Source of the DNA: Bacteriovoracales bacterium
Lineage (GTDB): Bacteria; Bdellovibrionota; Bacteriovoracia; Bacteriovoracales; Bacteriovoracaceae
NCBI GenBank assembly: GCA_030149295.1
Contig: JASBRV010000069.1
Span: forward strand, 1 to 54,694
DNA length: 54,694 bases
Reading direction: 5' to 3'
Part shown: positions 17,262 through 26,603 of the stretch, in pieces
How positions within the stretch are numbered: position 1 is the first letter of the stretch
How the letters are laid out: the number at the start of each line of letters is the position of its first letter
Program-made: the position numbers and the translations under genes
Notes under the pieces: generated by a model
Databases searched by the model: none
What the model was told of the DNA's origin: nothing
The model's input: the letters and a program-made list of their open reading frames with translations, nothing else

Positions 17262-17800
17262 AACCACAGGCCGAAGGCTTCATGAAGTTTTTGTTTCGTC
17301 TCTTCACTGAGAGGGTTGTGATCGAGACTTAAGTGATTGAGAGACTTCATTTGAAAAAGTTCTGCAGGCAATTCAGAGATTTGATTTGAGTCCAAGGTCA
17401 GTCGCGCCAGCCTATTTAAATTTATTAATGAAGAGGGAAGGCAATTAAGTTCATTAGCGCTTAAATCGAGGGTTTCTAAATTAGGAGGAAGGACAATTTG
17501 TGGTGACAAGTTCTTTATTCCCATAAGGTTGAGAATACGGCATTGTTTTAAAGCACTGAGCTCTTGATCAAGTCCAAAATGACCACCACGAATCTTGAGA
17601 ATTTCTAAGTTCTCGGGAAGAGAGGGAAATTCAGTGAGCTCGGGACAAGAAATCATAAGATAGCGACACTCTATTAAATGAGAAAGGGGAGGAAGTGATT
17701 GAATGCTTTCTCCCAGTATCTCTAGAGAATGTAATTCCTGTGTGAGCTTTTCACTAGGAATAGTGCTTTGGTTCTTTCGAAGCTTAAGGCGCAAATTCAT
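17258..17800 (-). CDS. Leucine-rich repeat protein
   Basis: 180 residues made of about six short LRR units of the bacterial type, for example LPPNLETLDLSANELNCLPS, then LARLTLDSNQISELPAELF and LNHLSLDHNPLS. No signal peptide or membrane helix is seen, so it is probably cytoplasmic and mediates protein-protein contacts; the target is unknown. It follows the large exported-protein gene on the minus strand by 9 bases and so may be co-transcribed with it. Confidence 0.85.
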   Translation of the reverse strand: MNLRLKLRKNQSTIPSEKLTQELHSLEILGESIQSLPPLSHLIECRYLMISCPELTEFPSLPENLEILKIRGGHFGLDQELSALKQCRILNLMGIKNLSPQIVLPPNLETLDLSANELNCLPSSLINLNRLARLTLDSNQISELPAELFQMKSLNHLSLDHNPLSEETKQKLHEAFGLWF

Positions 17801-17809
17801 ACTCCCATA

Positions 17810-20800
17810 TTAACGTAAAAGACGAGGGAATGCGGTTTTTTTGTAGCGCCTTGAAATGATTTTAAAGAGACTATTACTGCGGTTTTGATTGATACCAGCA
17901 AAAGGATCATTAGAACTTGAGCTGCGACCACTAGTATTACTTAAGCGACGGACATGACCGTTTTTATCCTCTCCATCTCCTGTGGCACCTTCACCAGTAG
18001 CTCCAAGGAGACCAAGACGGCGTTTCTCCTCTTCTGTAAGCCCCTCAAGATTGAGATTGCTTGAACCTCCGGTGAGGGAGAAGCTTTCACTTGAGACTTC
18101 GGCTTTCTTCTTACTGTCTGAGCCTGAGGTGACGCTGCCCCTTCTGCCAGAAGAGCGACTAGATGACGCTTGGGTGTTATTGTTGGCCACGGCTGAAAGA
18201 GTACCGGAATCAGAGTCATTCAAAAGGGCTTGGCGTACTCTACCAAGAGGTGAGTTTTGACCATCCACCCCTAGATTATTGAGTGAGCTATTGGCACGAT
18301 TCTCAGTCGCAAGAGTGAGATCTCTCGCATCTTGTGAAATTCCTCCGTTGGACCTATTGCCTGAACCTCGGCTTCCTGAATTTGAACTATTGAGCTTGCT
18401 TTGCATCTCGAGAAGATCATCTCTTACCGCAGCAGCATTGGAGGCAAGCTTTCCTCCATTTACAGCAGCACCAGAGAGATTTCCACTCATAAGATTATTG
18501 GCTGCATCGGAGGCAAGCATGCCTTGGGTGCGAAGGGCATCAGGTGTTGTTGGATTGAACTTGGGATATTCGAAACTAGCGCAACTTCCTTCCTCACGAC
18601 AACCACATGAGGGATCAAAGTTGAGGTTAGATAAATCTCCTGCCATACATACGGGCTTAGGAGCAGAATTCGGAATGAGGCTTGTGTCACCAACACCAGC
18701 GTCATTGAGTCCAAGGCGCTTTCTAGTTTCTTTGAGAACGTCTACAACTTGGTCCCTTTGAAAAGCAATTTCAGGAATCCCCCCATGAAGGAGATTGATA
18801 TTTTCCATGAAAGTAAGCTTAGCATTTTGAATGGCGACTAGTCGCGACTCTGGTGTAGGGAACCCCGGCTTTTCTTCGGGCTTTAATCCATCGAGAGCAT
18901 TTAAAACATTTCCACTAAGATGCTTTTGCGCCAATTCTTCAATACTTCGAATCACTCCAGGTTTTACGTTCTTTGGAGGGCCAGCATTGGCGATTTTAGA
19001 ATTTTTTCTTGAATGCTCAGGCTGGTTAGTAATGTCATTTGCCTGGTTTTGAAATTGAAGGTTTCTTTGCACCAAGAAGTAACGAAATGATTCTGTCCCT
19101 TCAGCAATATTGAGAGCATTTGCATTGGAGCGAATATTTCTCTTTTGATCACTATTGGCATCAAGGGCGCTATTTGGTTTGGTCTCGTCTCTAAAGGCAT
19201 CTGTCACATCATTACTCGCGGCATACACGGGAGAGACAAGCATATTCATAAGAGTTTCAAGGTAACTGGTTTTACTAGCTGATTCTAATAGGACCAACTC
19301 ATTGACTTCTTCATTGAAGCCGCGAATGGCATCATTTTTTGCCTCTTCGATTTCTAACTCTTTGCGCTTTTTAGCTTCTTCACCAATTTTTTTCATAAGT
19401 TTTTCTTCAGCTGCAGCCGTTTCGAAGTTACAAGCAAGATGGGTGAAGTACTTAGCGTGATGAAGTTTCTTTCTCCATTGCTTAAGAAAAGACTTTGCCC
19501 TTTTCTTTTCATTCATTAATTGCATCATAATCAGGGTGCCCATGATGAGAGCGGCTGAAGAGGCCAGTTTTGCTGCCGTCCCACACATGGAACAACAAAA
19601 GCCGCAATGGGGACCACAACCAGCACATATTCCCATAGCGTTTGCCCAAGCCGCCATCACTACGGCGTATAGGGCATAGGCCATTTTCAATCTTTTATTG
19701 ACATCAGCGAGCCATTTTTCACCCTTTTTGACATTGGCATCGGCAATCATGATTTTTTCATTTTTGGCCATCAGTTCTTCCATGGCGAGAGCCTCAGCCT
19801 CTTCAATCATCTCCAGTGCTGTTTCACGAGTTCTTGGTTTATCGCGATACTCTTCCCCACGAACTTTTACCAGGTATTCATCACAACGCTCGCGAAGGGG
19901 TGGATAAACAGTTCCTGCATCAGTGGTATAGCCAGATAGAACTTTCACATAATAATCGGCTTCTTCCTTGGTATTTCCATAATCACGCCAATCATACCCT
20001 GGTGCTGGAGCAGCAGGTGGCCTGACTCTCAGGCAGATATTTTCAAGCATTTGATCGTTTACATTAGCCGCTCTTTCTAATGTTTCAATTTGCATATTCA
20101 TGCGATCAGATGTGATTTCTTCCTTTACTCGGCAATCACTTTCTTCTGCATAAAAGTCGGTATCATTAACGACCGCCATCATCCAAGTAGCGGCAGCAGC
20201 TTTAAAGACATAGGTGGCTTTTGAGTCAGCTTCACTCATGGTGTGTTGTTCACAAACCACATCTTTGACGGCCGAAGAGGCCAGCGCAACGGTTTTGATA
20301 TTGGAAATTGTAAGTTTCAAATTTTTCGTTTTCAAAGGACTGTCTTTGGAGAGACCATCAACTTGTTCTAAGGTGTTAATTCCTGCTCTTTGGTGAGCAT
20401 CGGTAAAACCTCCATTAACGGCCATTTCATAGAGGTCATAGTCTGCGGCAAATTTCTGCTGAAGTTCCAAGTCAAAAAGAGCATCAGCTTTCTGAGCGGC
20501 CATAAGTTTGGCTTCACTTACACCTTGATTAGCAATTTTCTTAAGATTCTCATCGGCTTCTACGAGGGGGCCACTAAGTGTACAGTTCGAACTAGTGTTG
20601 ACAGAGATGTCACCGCTTCCTCCACACCCAGAAATAGCATGAGAGGCAATGAGTTCATTAGCATTGTTACGGATATCATTTTGAGCAGCTTGATTGTTAT
20701 TTGCTACATCAGTAGGGGAATTCCTTTGTATATTTCTTGCAGTGTCATATTCTTTCTTAGCTGCCACTAAGTTACTTCTTGCTCTGTTATACCTCTCTCT

Positions 20801-21391
20801 TGCGACGTCAATTGCCTTTCTATGTTCGGGACGACAAAACATACGATCGTCACGACATCTGGCTTTGGCCGCGGCAAGTGCATTTCGCGCCATTTCCTCT
20901 TCGCTTTGAGCTTCTTTATAAGCTTTTTGAGCTTCCTTCCAACGCTGTTGTTTGGCATCATAGGTATCCTCAATGGGTTTGGTAGGGTCTAAAAAATCGC
21001 CCGTTTCTTTTAGGTAGTCTGCTTGAGCACCGATGAGGTCACTATTTTGTTTATTCAAAGTATTAATTCTGTCTCTAATGTCCTTTTTATTGTCTTTAGT
21101 AAACTTGGTGTACTCTGCTTTTTTATCATCATAGGCTTTTAGGGTGTCCGTGACCGCACCACTTGCGTTGGCGTCACATGAAGTGGCATGACCACCATTG
21201 GCCGCCGCTTTTAATTCTTGGGCTTCGTTTTCAGCTCTTAGGGCATCCGCTTTTTCGACATTAAGTTTTTCGTCAGTAACGGAGACAGCGTCTTCACTTT
21301 GGCCGTAGGCAATTGGACTCAGTGAGCTCACCAGGAGGCACCAACTAAGAAGGTGGGTAATAAAAATGTGAGGTTTTGTTTTCTTCTTCAT
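17810..21391 (-). CDS. Very large exported protein of unknown function with a Cys-rich hydrophobic core
   Basis: About 1193 residues. ATG 21391 follows TGAGGA and starts a signal peptide ending near IAYGQ; a TTG at 21406 is possible but lacks a ribosome site. The first 560 residues are helical and charged with likely coiled coils (repeated Glu/Lys/Ala/Gln stretches). Near residues 570-630 two hydrophobic segments flank CAGCGPHCGFCCSMCG, a tight cluster of seven cysteines. The section after 640 is again helical, and the last 200 residues are low-complexity Ser/Asn/Gly/Arg. No known family recognised. A structural or secretion-associated envelope protein is a guess only. The LRR gene follows on the same strand. 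Confidence 0.8.
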   Translation of the reverse strand: MKKKTKPHIFITHLLSWCLLVSSLSPIAYGQSEDAVSVTDEKLNVEKADALRAENEAQELKAAANGGHATSCDANASGAVTDTLKAYDDKKAEYTKFTKDNKKDIRDRINTLNKQNSDLIGAQADYLKETGDFLDPTKPIEDTYDAKQQRWKEAQKAYKEAQSEEEMARNALAAAKARCRDDRMFCRPEHRKAIDVARERYNRARSNLVAAKKEYDTARNIQRNSPTDVANNNQAAQNDIRNNANELIASHAISGCGGSGDISVNTSSNCTLSGPLVEADENLKKIANQGVSEAKLMAAQKADALFDLELQQKFAADYDLYEMAVNGGFTDAHQRAGINTLEQVDGLSKDSPLKTKNLKLTISNIKTVALASSAVKDVVCEQHTMSEADSKATYVFKAAAATWMMAVVNDTDFYAEESDCRVKEEITSDRMNMQIETLERAANVNDQMLENICLRVRPPAAPAPGYDWRDYGNTKEEADYYVKVLSGYTTDAGTVYPPLRERCDEYLVKVRGEEYRDKPRTRETALEMIEEAEALAMEELMAKNEKIMIADANVKKGEKWLADVNKRLKMAYALYAVVMAAWANAMGICAGCGPHCGFCCSMCGTAAKLASSAALIMGTLIMMQLMNEKKRAKSFLKQWRKKLHHAKYFTHLACNFETAAAEEKLMKKIGEEAKKRKELEIEEAKNDAIRGFNEEVNELVLLESASKTSYLETLMNMLVSPVYAASNDVTDAFRDETKPNSALDANSDQKRNIRSNANALNIAEGTESFRYFLVQRNLQFQNQANDITNQPEHSRKNSKIANAGPPKNVKPGVIRSIEELAQKHLSGNVLNALDGLKPEEKPGFPTPESRLVAIQNAKLTFMENINLLHGGIPEIAFQRDQVVDVLKETRKRLGLNDAGVGDTSLIPNSAPKPVCMAGDLSNLNFDPSCGCREEGSCASFEYPKFNPTTPDALRTQGMLASDAANNLMSGNLSGAAVNGGKLASNAAAVRDDLLEMQSKLNSSNSGSRGSGNRSNGGISQDARDLTLATENRANSSLNNLGVDGQNSPLGRVRQALLNDSDSGTLSAVANNNTQASSSRSSGRRGSVTSGSDSKKKAEVSSESFSLTGGSSNLNLEGLTEEEKRRLGLLGATGEGATGDGEDKNGHVRRLSNTSGRSSSSNDPFAGINQNRSNSLFKIISRRYKKTAFPRLLR

Positions 21392-21739
21392 CTGAGAAAT
21401 CCTCAAAAGGTTTTTCTTCTCTGCTTCTCTCTTATTTTAGGCTACTCTGGTGGTTAGCCGTTAGTCAGAGATACTGAGTTTAATGCATTATTTAGGTACT
21501 ATTCGGCTAAAAATGATATAAAATTAAAGACTTACATAGTTTTCCTCACATTTTTGCCACTTTTTATTGAGAGAAAACTGTCTAAAACCACTGCCCAAAT
21601 TTAGAGGATTTCTCTTATTTACAATAGCTTAGGAGAGATTCTCGCTGAGATTGGAGGTTTTAAGGTGTTGGGAAGTTCTTCGTTAGGGCAAATCAAGTGT
21701 TAATATAAGAGATAGGAACCATATTTTGAGGATACGTAT
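21392..21739. other. 348-base intergenic region between two divergent exported-protein genes
   Basis: AT-rich and without a supportable coding frame or RNA gene. It should hold the promoters of both flanking genes. On the plus side an extended -10 box is visible (reported separately); on the minus side a ribosome site (TGAGGA) is clear but no convincing -35/-10 pair was found. Confidence 0.6.
21698..21706 (+). promoter_or_regulatory. Candidate extended -10 promoter
   Basis: TGTTAATAT matches the extended -10 form TGnTAnnnT. It lies 33 bases before the ATG of the Cys-rich exported protein, leaving a short leader that holds TGAGGA. No good -35 hexamer is present at 16-18 bases, which is normal for extended -10 promoters. 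Confidence 0.4.
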
Positions 21740-22438
21740 ATGAAAAAACGGATTTGTGCCATCTTTATTGGAGCTCTCATGTTGGGATTTGGCAGTTTGA
21801 ATGCCGAGATGAGCAGCGAAAATGATGCTCAGGAGAACTTTAAAAAGGATTTTAAGAGCTGTACGAGTTTTCTCCAGGATTACTGTGGAGGCACTCCATG
21901 GGAAGATTGTGTCCAGAAACCAGATAAGAAATCTCATCAGGTCGCTCAGTGTGTTCAATTCATGATGAAAAATCAACAAAGTATTAAAGAGAAAGAACAA
22001 AGTGAGCTTGCCCCTACTTTTCAAACTCTTTTGAAAGATGTGAAGTCAGGGGTTAGAGATAGTGCCGAATGTATCAAGATCGCTAATACGATCTGTGGTG
22101 ATGGGCAGGGATTTAATGAGTGTCTTGAGAAAAATGCCGGTAGTTTTCCCAGTTATTGTCGAGCGGCAGTGAAAGATAGTCTTAATAAAATGGAAGCGGC
22201 TTATGATAATGATGTCGAACTAAAATCATGTGCTGATGTCCTGGTGGGAAAATGTGACAAACTTCTTAAAGAAGAAAATAATGTCGATTTAACAGATGCC
22301 CAGGAAAGGGCGATGTATGCTGGATATCAAGCTTGTTTAAAAACAACTCTTCCTAAACTTCGGGCTTGCCAAGGATTAATCAACGCTGATCAAAAAAGTA
22401 AGAAAGCACCAGGTGTACAAAAAATCGATTATAGGTAA
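21740..22438 (+). CDS. Exported Cys-rich protein with three GLG1-like repeats
   Basis: 232 residues with a signal peptide (MKKRICAIFIGALMLGFG to about NAEM). The mature part has about twelve cysteines in three units. The clearest unit has the spacing C-x7-C-x8-CL-x11-C (ECIKIANTICGDG...ECLEK...YC). That matches the cysteine-rich repeat first described in the animal Golgi protein GLG1 and found in some bacterial envelope proteins. Disulfide-linked helical repeats in the periplasm are the likely structure; function is unknown. Its 3' end overlaps the convergent panD gene by 10 bases. Confidence 0.75.
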   Translation: MKKRICAIFIGALMLGFGSLNAEMSSENDAQENFKKDFKSCTSFLQDYCGGTPWEDCVQKPDKKSHQVAQCVQFMMKNQQSIKEKEQSELAPTFQTLLKDVKSGVRDSAECIKIANTICGDGQGFNECLEKNAGSFPSYCRAAVKDSLNKMEAAYDNDVELKSCADVLVGKCDKLLKEENNVDLTDAQERAMYAGYQACLKTTLPKLRACQGLINADQKSKKAPGVQKIDYR

Positions 22439-22776
22439 CGAACAAATCGATTCTTATCATCGACCAAAATGCACTTAGGCTCTAGCACAGGATGGTCGCT
22501 AAAGGTGAAACCAATAATAATGACTTCTTCACCTTCTTTCATAAGATGTGCGGCAGCTCCATTGATACAAATCTCTCCATTGCCAGGATTTTCTCCCTTA
22601 ATAACGTAGGTTTCTAAGCGGGAGCCAGAGGAGTTATTTACCACAAGTACTTTTTGCCCTGGCCATAGATCTGTTTTTTCAAGAAGAAGAGGATCAATAG
22701 TAATGGATCCTACATAAGAGACATTGGCCTCAGTGATGGTGGCTTTGTGAATTTTACTTTGCAAAACTTCACGCAT
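22429..22776 (-). CDS. panD: Aspartate 1-decarboxylase precursor
   Basis: 115 residues, typical length. PanD makes beta-alanine from aspartate for pantothenate and CoA. The self-cleavage site YVGSITID is present (Gly23-Ser24, giving the pyruvoyl group on Ser24), along with catalytic-region residues in LEKTDLWPGQKV and CINGAAAHL. It is the first pantothenate gene on this stretch; panBC are not nearby. Serine phosphatase serB lies 98 bases upstream on the same strand, so it could be the distal gene of pgsA-serB-panD. Confidence 0.96.
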   Translation of the reverse strand: MREVLQSKIHKATITEANVSYVGSITIDPLLLEKTDLWPGQKVLVVNNSSGSRLETYVIKGENPGNGEICINGAAAHLMKEGEEVIIIGFTFSDHPVLEPKCILVDDKNRFVRYL

Positions 22777-22874
22777 GATTGTTGGGTCCTCGATTGGTGC
22801 GCCTCTTTATACATGAAAGAATGAGTCGCTTCAACGATGATGCGATGTCCAAAGTTGTCGATTTGAAAGATTTC

Positions 22875-24074
22875 CTAGGAAAGGGAGTCAGAGCCGGGTA
22901 TGCCAAGAAAGTAGAGAATACTTGTCATAGGGCCATGGCTCATGTGGTTTTGGGCCTTTTCTTTGACGATGTCTTTGGCGTGAAAGGCAATACCCAGACC
23001 TGCTGTTGCCAGCATAGGAAGATCATTCGCACCATCGCCGATGGCAACGACTTGTTCTAGGGAGATTTTTTCTTGTTGGCTGATCACTTTCACTAAAAGT
23101 GCTTTTTGTTCGGCATTGATAATCGTTCCCTCTACCTCCCCGCTAAGAACTCCATCAATCATTTTGAGATCATTGGCAAAGGCATAATCAAGATTGAGTT
23201 TATCTTTTAGGGCATTGGCAAAGAAACTAAAACCACCAGAGATAAGGGCGACCTTATAGCCAAGGTTTTTTACTGTAGAAACAAACTCCTCTACACCGGG
23301 AGTGAAAGGAAGATCAGAGAGAATTTGTTTCATTTGTTCTTCCGTTAGGCCTTTAAGCTGGCTCACTCTTTGGCGAAGAGATTCATCAAAATCCATCTCT
23401 CCATTCATGGCCCGTTCTGTGATGGCCCTGACGTTTTCTCCTACCCCCATTACATCGGCCATTTCATCGATGACTTCAGTTTGAATAAGAGTGGAGTCCA
23501 TATCAAAAACGATAAGCCTCTTTGAGCGGCGAAAGACATTGTCTTTTAAAAAAGCGATATCTACCTGATGCTCATTGCTCACACGAAGTAGACTTTCTTT
23601 TAAGTCTTTATCATCTAGCTTTGTGGGGACTAACGCCGTTATTTCAAGGGCGCTAAAGCTATTGGGTCTTACATTATCAATGCGCTGAATGTTGATATTC
23701 ATATCCGCCAAGCAACGAGCTATATCTCTAATAAAGCTTGCCTGAATTTTTTCTGGACTTACACAATTGAGGATGAACTTTTCCGTTTCCTCATTTGAAA
23801 GAGGAAGATCTCCCTTTTGAGAAATTTCTTGAAAAGTGAGGTTGAGACCCATCTTTGTCGCTGCAAAAAGTAAATCTTTTATTACAGGCGCTTCACCATT
23901 AGTGCGCTCGTTGATTTTAATAAGAAAGGAAAGAGAAAGAAGTCCATGGGTAACGGCTTGGCCCATATCCTCAAGACTATCTCCATGTTCATTAATGATG
24001 GCCATAAGTTTAGTCGTGATTCCCGGATGGTCGGGACCAGCTACCGTAATGAGGATTTGATCTTCAAAGGGCAT
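22875..24074 (-). CDS. serB: Phosphoserine phosphatase with N-terminal ACT domains
   Basis: 399 residues. The N-terminal half has two ACT-like modules (ITVAGPDHPGITTKLM; then INIQRIDNVR), which in this family sense amino acids. The C-terminal HAD phosphatase has VFDMDSTLIQTEVID (nucleophile Asp), the second motif ISGGFSFF and GDGANDLPML. It releases serine from phosphoserine in the last step of serine synthesis. The start overlaps the end of pgsA by 11 bases, indicating a shared mRNA. The length matches the ACT-containing SerB2 type rather than the short enterobacterial form. Confidence 0.95.
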   Translation of the reverse strand: MPFEDQILITVAGPDHPGITTKLMAIINEHGDSLEDMGQAVTHGLLSLSFLIKINERTNGEAPVIKDLLFAATKMGLNLTFQEISQKGDLPLSNEETEKFILNCVSPEKIQASFIRDIARCLADMNINIQRIDNVRPNSFSALEITALVPTKLDDKDLKESLLRVSNEHQVDIAFLKDNVFRRSKRLIVFDMDSTLIQTEVIDEMADVMGVGENVRAITERAMNGEMDFDESLRQRVSQLKGLTEEQMKQILSDLPFTPGVEEFVSTVKNLGYKVALISGGFSFFANALKDKLNLDYAFANDLKMIDGVLSGEVEGTIINAEQKALLVKVISQQEKISLEQVVAIGDGANDLPMLATAGLGIAFHAKDIVKEKAQNHMSHGPMTSILYFLGIPGSDSLS

Positions 24075-24711
24075 TCGTTTTCCTTTTGTCTTTGATTTTT
24101 CTTACCAGGCCTAGACTATATTCTAAAGCAGAGTACACACTAAAAAGGGAAGCCAGATAAATTCCAATAGTTCCCAAAAGGTTCATAGGTATGCCCCATG
24201 GAGTGTCGTTGGCCATAAGAAGAGGAATACCTACCATTTGAGTAGCCGTCTTCCACTTGCCCAGTTTTCCCACAGGGACAGAGAGGCCTCTTTCTGAAGC
24301 GAGCAAGCGCAAACTGGTTATGTACATTTCACGAAGAACGAGAATAAGAACCACGAGCGAGGGAATTCTTTCTAGTTCACCTAGAAGAATAAGCGATGAG
24401 ACCACGAGAAATTTATCAGCGATAGGATCGAGAAAGGAGCCAAAGACGGTAACTATACCGCGTTTTCTAGCGATATAGCCGTCAAAGAAGTCTGTGATAC
24501 TCGCGAGAACAAAAGTCCACCCTGCTACGTAGCCTAGAGTCAGTTTGAGATTGGCCGCCCAATCAAAATTGACTTTAGTGATAACAAGACTTCCTATAAT
24601 GATAGGGATAAGGGCCATACGGAAAATAGTCAACCTATTGGGTAGGTTATCTATTTCCCATTCGTCTTTAACATTTTCACTATGAGATTGAGGTTTAGGT
24701 TGATTTTCCAT
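24064..24711 (-). CDS. pgsA: CDP-diacylglycerol-glycerol-3-phosphate 3-phosphatidyltransferase
   Basis: About 215 residues. It carries the CDP-alcohol phosphotransferase signature DGYIARKRGIVTVFG followed by DPIAD (DGx2ARx8Gx3Dx3D, about residues 75-97) and several membrane helices. It begins LPNRLTIFRM, as in PgsA, which makes phosphatidylglycerol phosphate for anionic phospholipid synthesis. ATG 24711 follows AAGGA closely. An upstream in-frame ATG at 24783 would add 24 residues containing a CDHCH motif, but has no ribosome site. The gene overlaps serB by 11 bases. Confidence 0.93.
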   Translation of the reverse strand: MENQPKPQSHSENVKDEWEIDNLPNRLTIFRMALIPIIIGSLVITKVNFDWAANLKLTLGYVAGWTFVLASITDFFDGYIARKRGIVTVFGSFLDPIADKFLVVSSLILLGELERIPSLVVLILVLREMYITSLRLLASERGLSVPVGKLGKWKTATQMVGIPLLMANDTPWGIPMNLLGTIGIYLASLFSVYSALEYSLGLVRKIKDKRKTNAL

Positions 24712-24766
24712 CGTCCTTAAAGGTAGCGAAAGGCCCTCTGAATGACAATGGTCACAATGTACCCCG

Positions 24767-24795
24767 TTGGAAAAAGTTATCATAAAGTCTAAAAT
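24767..24795 (+). promoter_or_regulatory. Candidate sigma-70-like promoter of the PilZ gene
   Basis: TTGGAA (24767-24772), 17-base spacer, TAAAAT (24790-24795). This lies 44 bases before the PilZ-gene ATG and inside the possible N-terminal extension of the divergent pgsA gene. Confidence 0.45.
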
Positions 24796-24839
24796 AGTAG
24801 GGTCTAGGAAGACTCTTTGACTTAAATAACAGGACGTTT

Positions 24840-25562
24840 ATGGAAAATCATCTCTCCCTCATCAATACAGGTTATAAAGATATCGAAAAGCGTGTTTTTC
24901 CACGTTTTCCGTTCAGTTATCTCACTTTTAAGGCCCAAAATGGAATGGAGAGAGTTTTCGCCGTCAAAGATATTAGTTACACCGGTATGCAGCTTTCTCT
25001 TAAAGATGGTGGCCATCCCTATAAATCAGGCCAGGAGGTTGATGGAGTATTGCATTGGCGAGGCGCCAGTTTAGAGCTCAGTGCTGAAGTTAAGTGGGTT
25101 CACGGTCCACGCCTTGGAGTAGAGTTTAATGCAGGCAAGCATTTTGAAAATCAAATCAAAGAATTTCTTTCCTTTGATAATATCATTCGTGGCATGCGTG
25201 CCCTTCATAAAACGCAAATGGAACTCGATCTCCCTAGTGACTTAAGTTACTGGCTACAAGCCGATGGTCCTGTGGAGGTTTTTGTTTGGTGTCATAAAGA
25301 TGGAGAAATTTCTCGCTTTCAAATGATCATGATGGAGAGCTTTGTCGAGTATCAGGATGGTAAAGGTCTTAAAAGTGGACGCGTTTTAACCAAGCGTGAC
25401 CTCGATACACCGCTTGTGCAAGAGGACGAATTTGTCTTTGAGATGGATGAGCGAATTTGCGATGAGAGACTCGCTTTTGCACGCGAAATCACCAAGAGAA
25501 TTCCCTCCGACTATCTTCCTGTGCAAGTGACTGACTTTTTACGCTTGAAGTTAGGCCTTTAG
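24840..25562 (+). CDS. PilZ domain protein (c-di-GMP receptor candidate)
   Basis: 240 residues. Residues 17-100 form a PilZ domain. The arginine motif is seen in KRVFPRFPF and the second motif in KDISYTGMQL (D-x-S-x-x-G), which are the c-di-GMP contact residues, followed by the strand VKWVHGPRLGVEF. The C-terminal 130 residues have no recognised domain. It probably responds to cyclic di-GMP in the cytoplasm, affecting motility, attachment or envelope functions; the output is not visible from its neighbours. Confidence 0.9.
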   Translation: MENHLSLINTGYKDIEKRVFPRFPFSYLTFKAQNGMERVFAVKDISYTGMQLSLKDGGHPYKSGQEVDGVLHWRGASLELSAEVKWVHGPRLGVEFNAGKHFENQIKEFLSFDNIIRGMRALHKTQMELDLPSDLSYWLQADGPVEVFVWCHKDGEISRFQMIMMESFVEYQDGKGLKSGRVLTKRDLDTPLVQEDEFVFEMDERICDERLAFAREITKRIPSDYLPVQVTDFLRLKLGL

Positions 25563-25570
25563 TTTCTTCT

Positions 25571-25599
25571 TTTCCATTAGGATTTCTTTCAGTTATAGT
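25571..25599 (+). promoter_or_regulatory. Candidate promoter of the glpX operon
   Basis: TTTCCA (25571-25576), 17-base spacer, TATAGT (25594-25599), 35 bases before the glpX ATG, with AAGGAA as the ribosome site downstream. The -35 match is moderate. Confidence 0.4.
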
Positions 25600-25634
25600 G
25601 TGGGCACGAAAAACTGCATAAAAAAGGAATCCCT

Positions 25635-26588
25635 ATGAATCGCAACCTTGCGCTTGAATTTGTTCGTGTGACCGAAATGGCCGCCATTGCCTCCGCTCGT
25701 TGGATGGGTCGTGGTGATGAGAAAGCTGCTGATCAAGCGGCCGTCGATGCCATGAGATCAATGCTTGATACAGTCGACTGTAAGGGAACAGTAGTTATAG
25801 GAGAAGGTGAGCGAGATGAAGCCCCCATGCTCTTTATCGGTGAAGAAGTGGGTAGCGGTAATGGACCTGCCCTTGATATTGCCCTTGATCCTCTAGAAGG
25901 AACCACGGTTTGTGCAGTAGGTGCCTCCAACTCAATATCTGTCATGGCCATTGCAGAAGCGGGTGGCTTTCTTAATGCTCCCGATACTTACATGGAAAAG
26001 ATTGCGGTTGGTCCTGCAGGGCGAGGTCTTATCGATATAAGAGAGACGCCTAAAGAAAATTTGAGTCGTCTTGCGGAAGCTAAAAAATGTAAAATCAACG
26101 ACCTCACTGTGTGTATTCTTGATCGTGATCGCCATCGTGATTTAATTGCCCAAGTACGGGAAGCCGGTGCTCGTATTAAGCTTATTGGTGACGGTGATGT
26201 CGCTGCTTCTCTTGCTACTTGTGAGGACAACTCAGGTGTCGATATGTTGATGGGCACTGGTGGAGCACCAGAAGGTGTGATCGCTGCTGCAGCCCTTCGT
26301 TGTATGGGAGGGGATTTTCAAGGGACTCTTAAATTTCGTCATGATGAAGAAAAAGAGCGAGCGAAAAAAATGGGTATTACTGACCTAGAGAAGATTTATT
26401 CAATTGAAGAGCTGGCCAGTGGGAATGTGATGTTTGTGGCAACAGGTGTAACGACAGGAACTTTCCTTAACGGAGTTCGCTTTAAGCCATGGGGTGCCAC
26501 CACTCAGTCCATTGTCATGCGTTCTCAGTCTGGTACAATTAGACGGATAGAGGCAGAGCATCGTTTTGACACTAAGCCTCGCTATTAA
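25635..26588 (+). CDS. glpX: Class II fructose-1,6-bisphosphatase
   Basis: 317 residues. It starts NRNLALEFVRVTEMAA, as all GlpX proteins do, with ASARWMGRGDEKAADQAAV, the metal-binding ALDPLEGTT motif and IGEGERDEAPML. It hydrolyses fructose-1,6-bisphosphate to fructose-6-phosphate in gluconeogenesis. It heads a plus-strand cluster with an SRPBCC protein 15 bases downstream, a small protein and yggS, all with tiny gaps. Confidence 0.97.
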   Translation: MNRNLALEFVRVTEMAAIASARWMGRGDEKAADQAAVDAMRSMLDTVDCKGTVVIGEGERDEAPMLFIGEEVGSGNGPALDIALDPLEGTTVCAVGASNSISVMAIAEAGGFLNAPDTYMEKIAVGPAGRGLIDIRETPKENLSRLAEAKKCKINDLTVCILDRDRHRDLIAQVREAGARIKLIGDGDVAASLATCEDNSGVDMLMGTGGAPEGVIAAAALRCMGGDFQGTLKFRHDEEKERAKKMGITDLEKIYSIEELASGNVMFVATGVTTGTFLNGVRFKPWGATTQSIVMRSQSGTIRRIEAEHRFDTKPRY

Positions 26589-26603
26589 AGATAGGAAAAA
26601 GTC

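Noticed and set aside
17982..20985. Several open frames of 60-160 codons on the plus strand
   Set aside because: They lie opposite the 1193-residue gene and have low-complexity translations that mirror its Ser/Glu/Ala codons; no ribosome sites.
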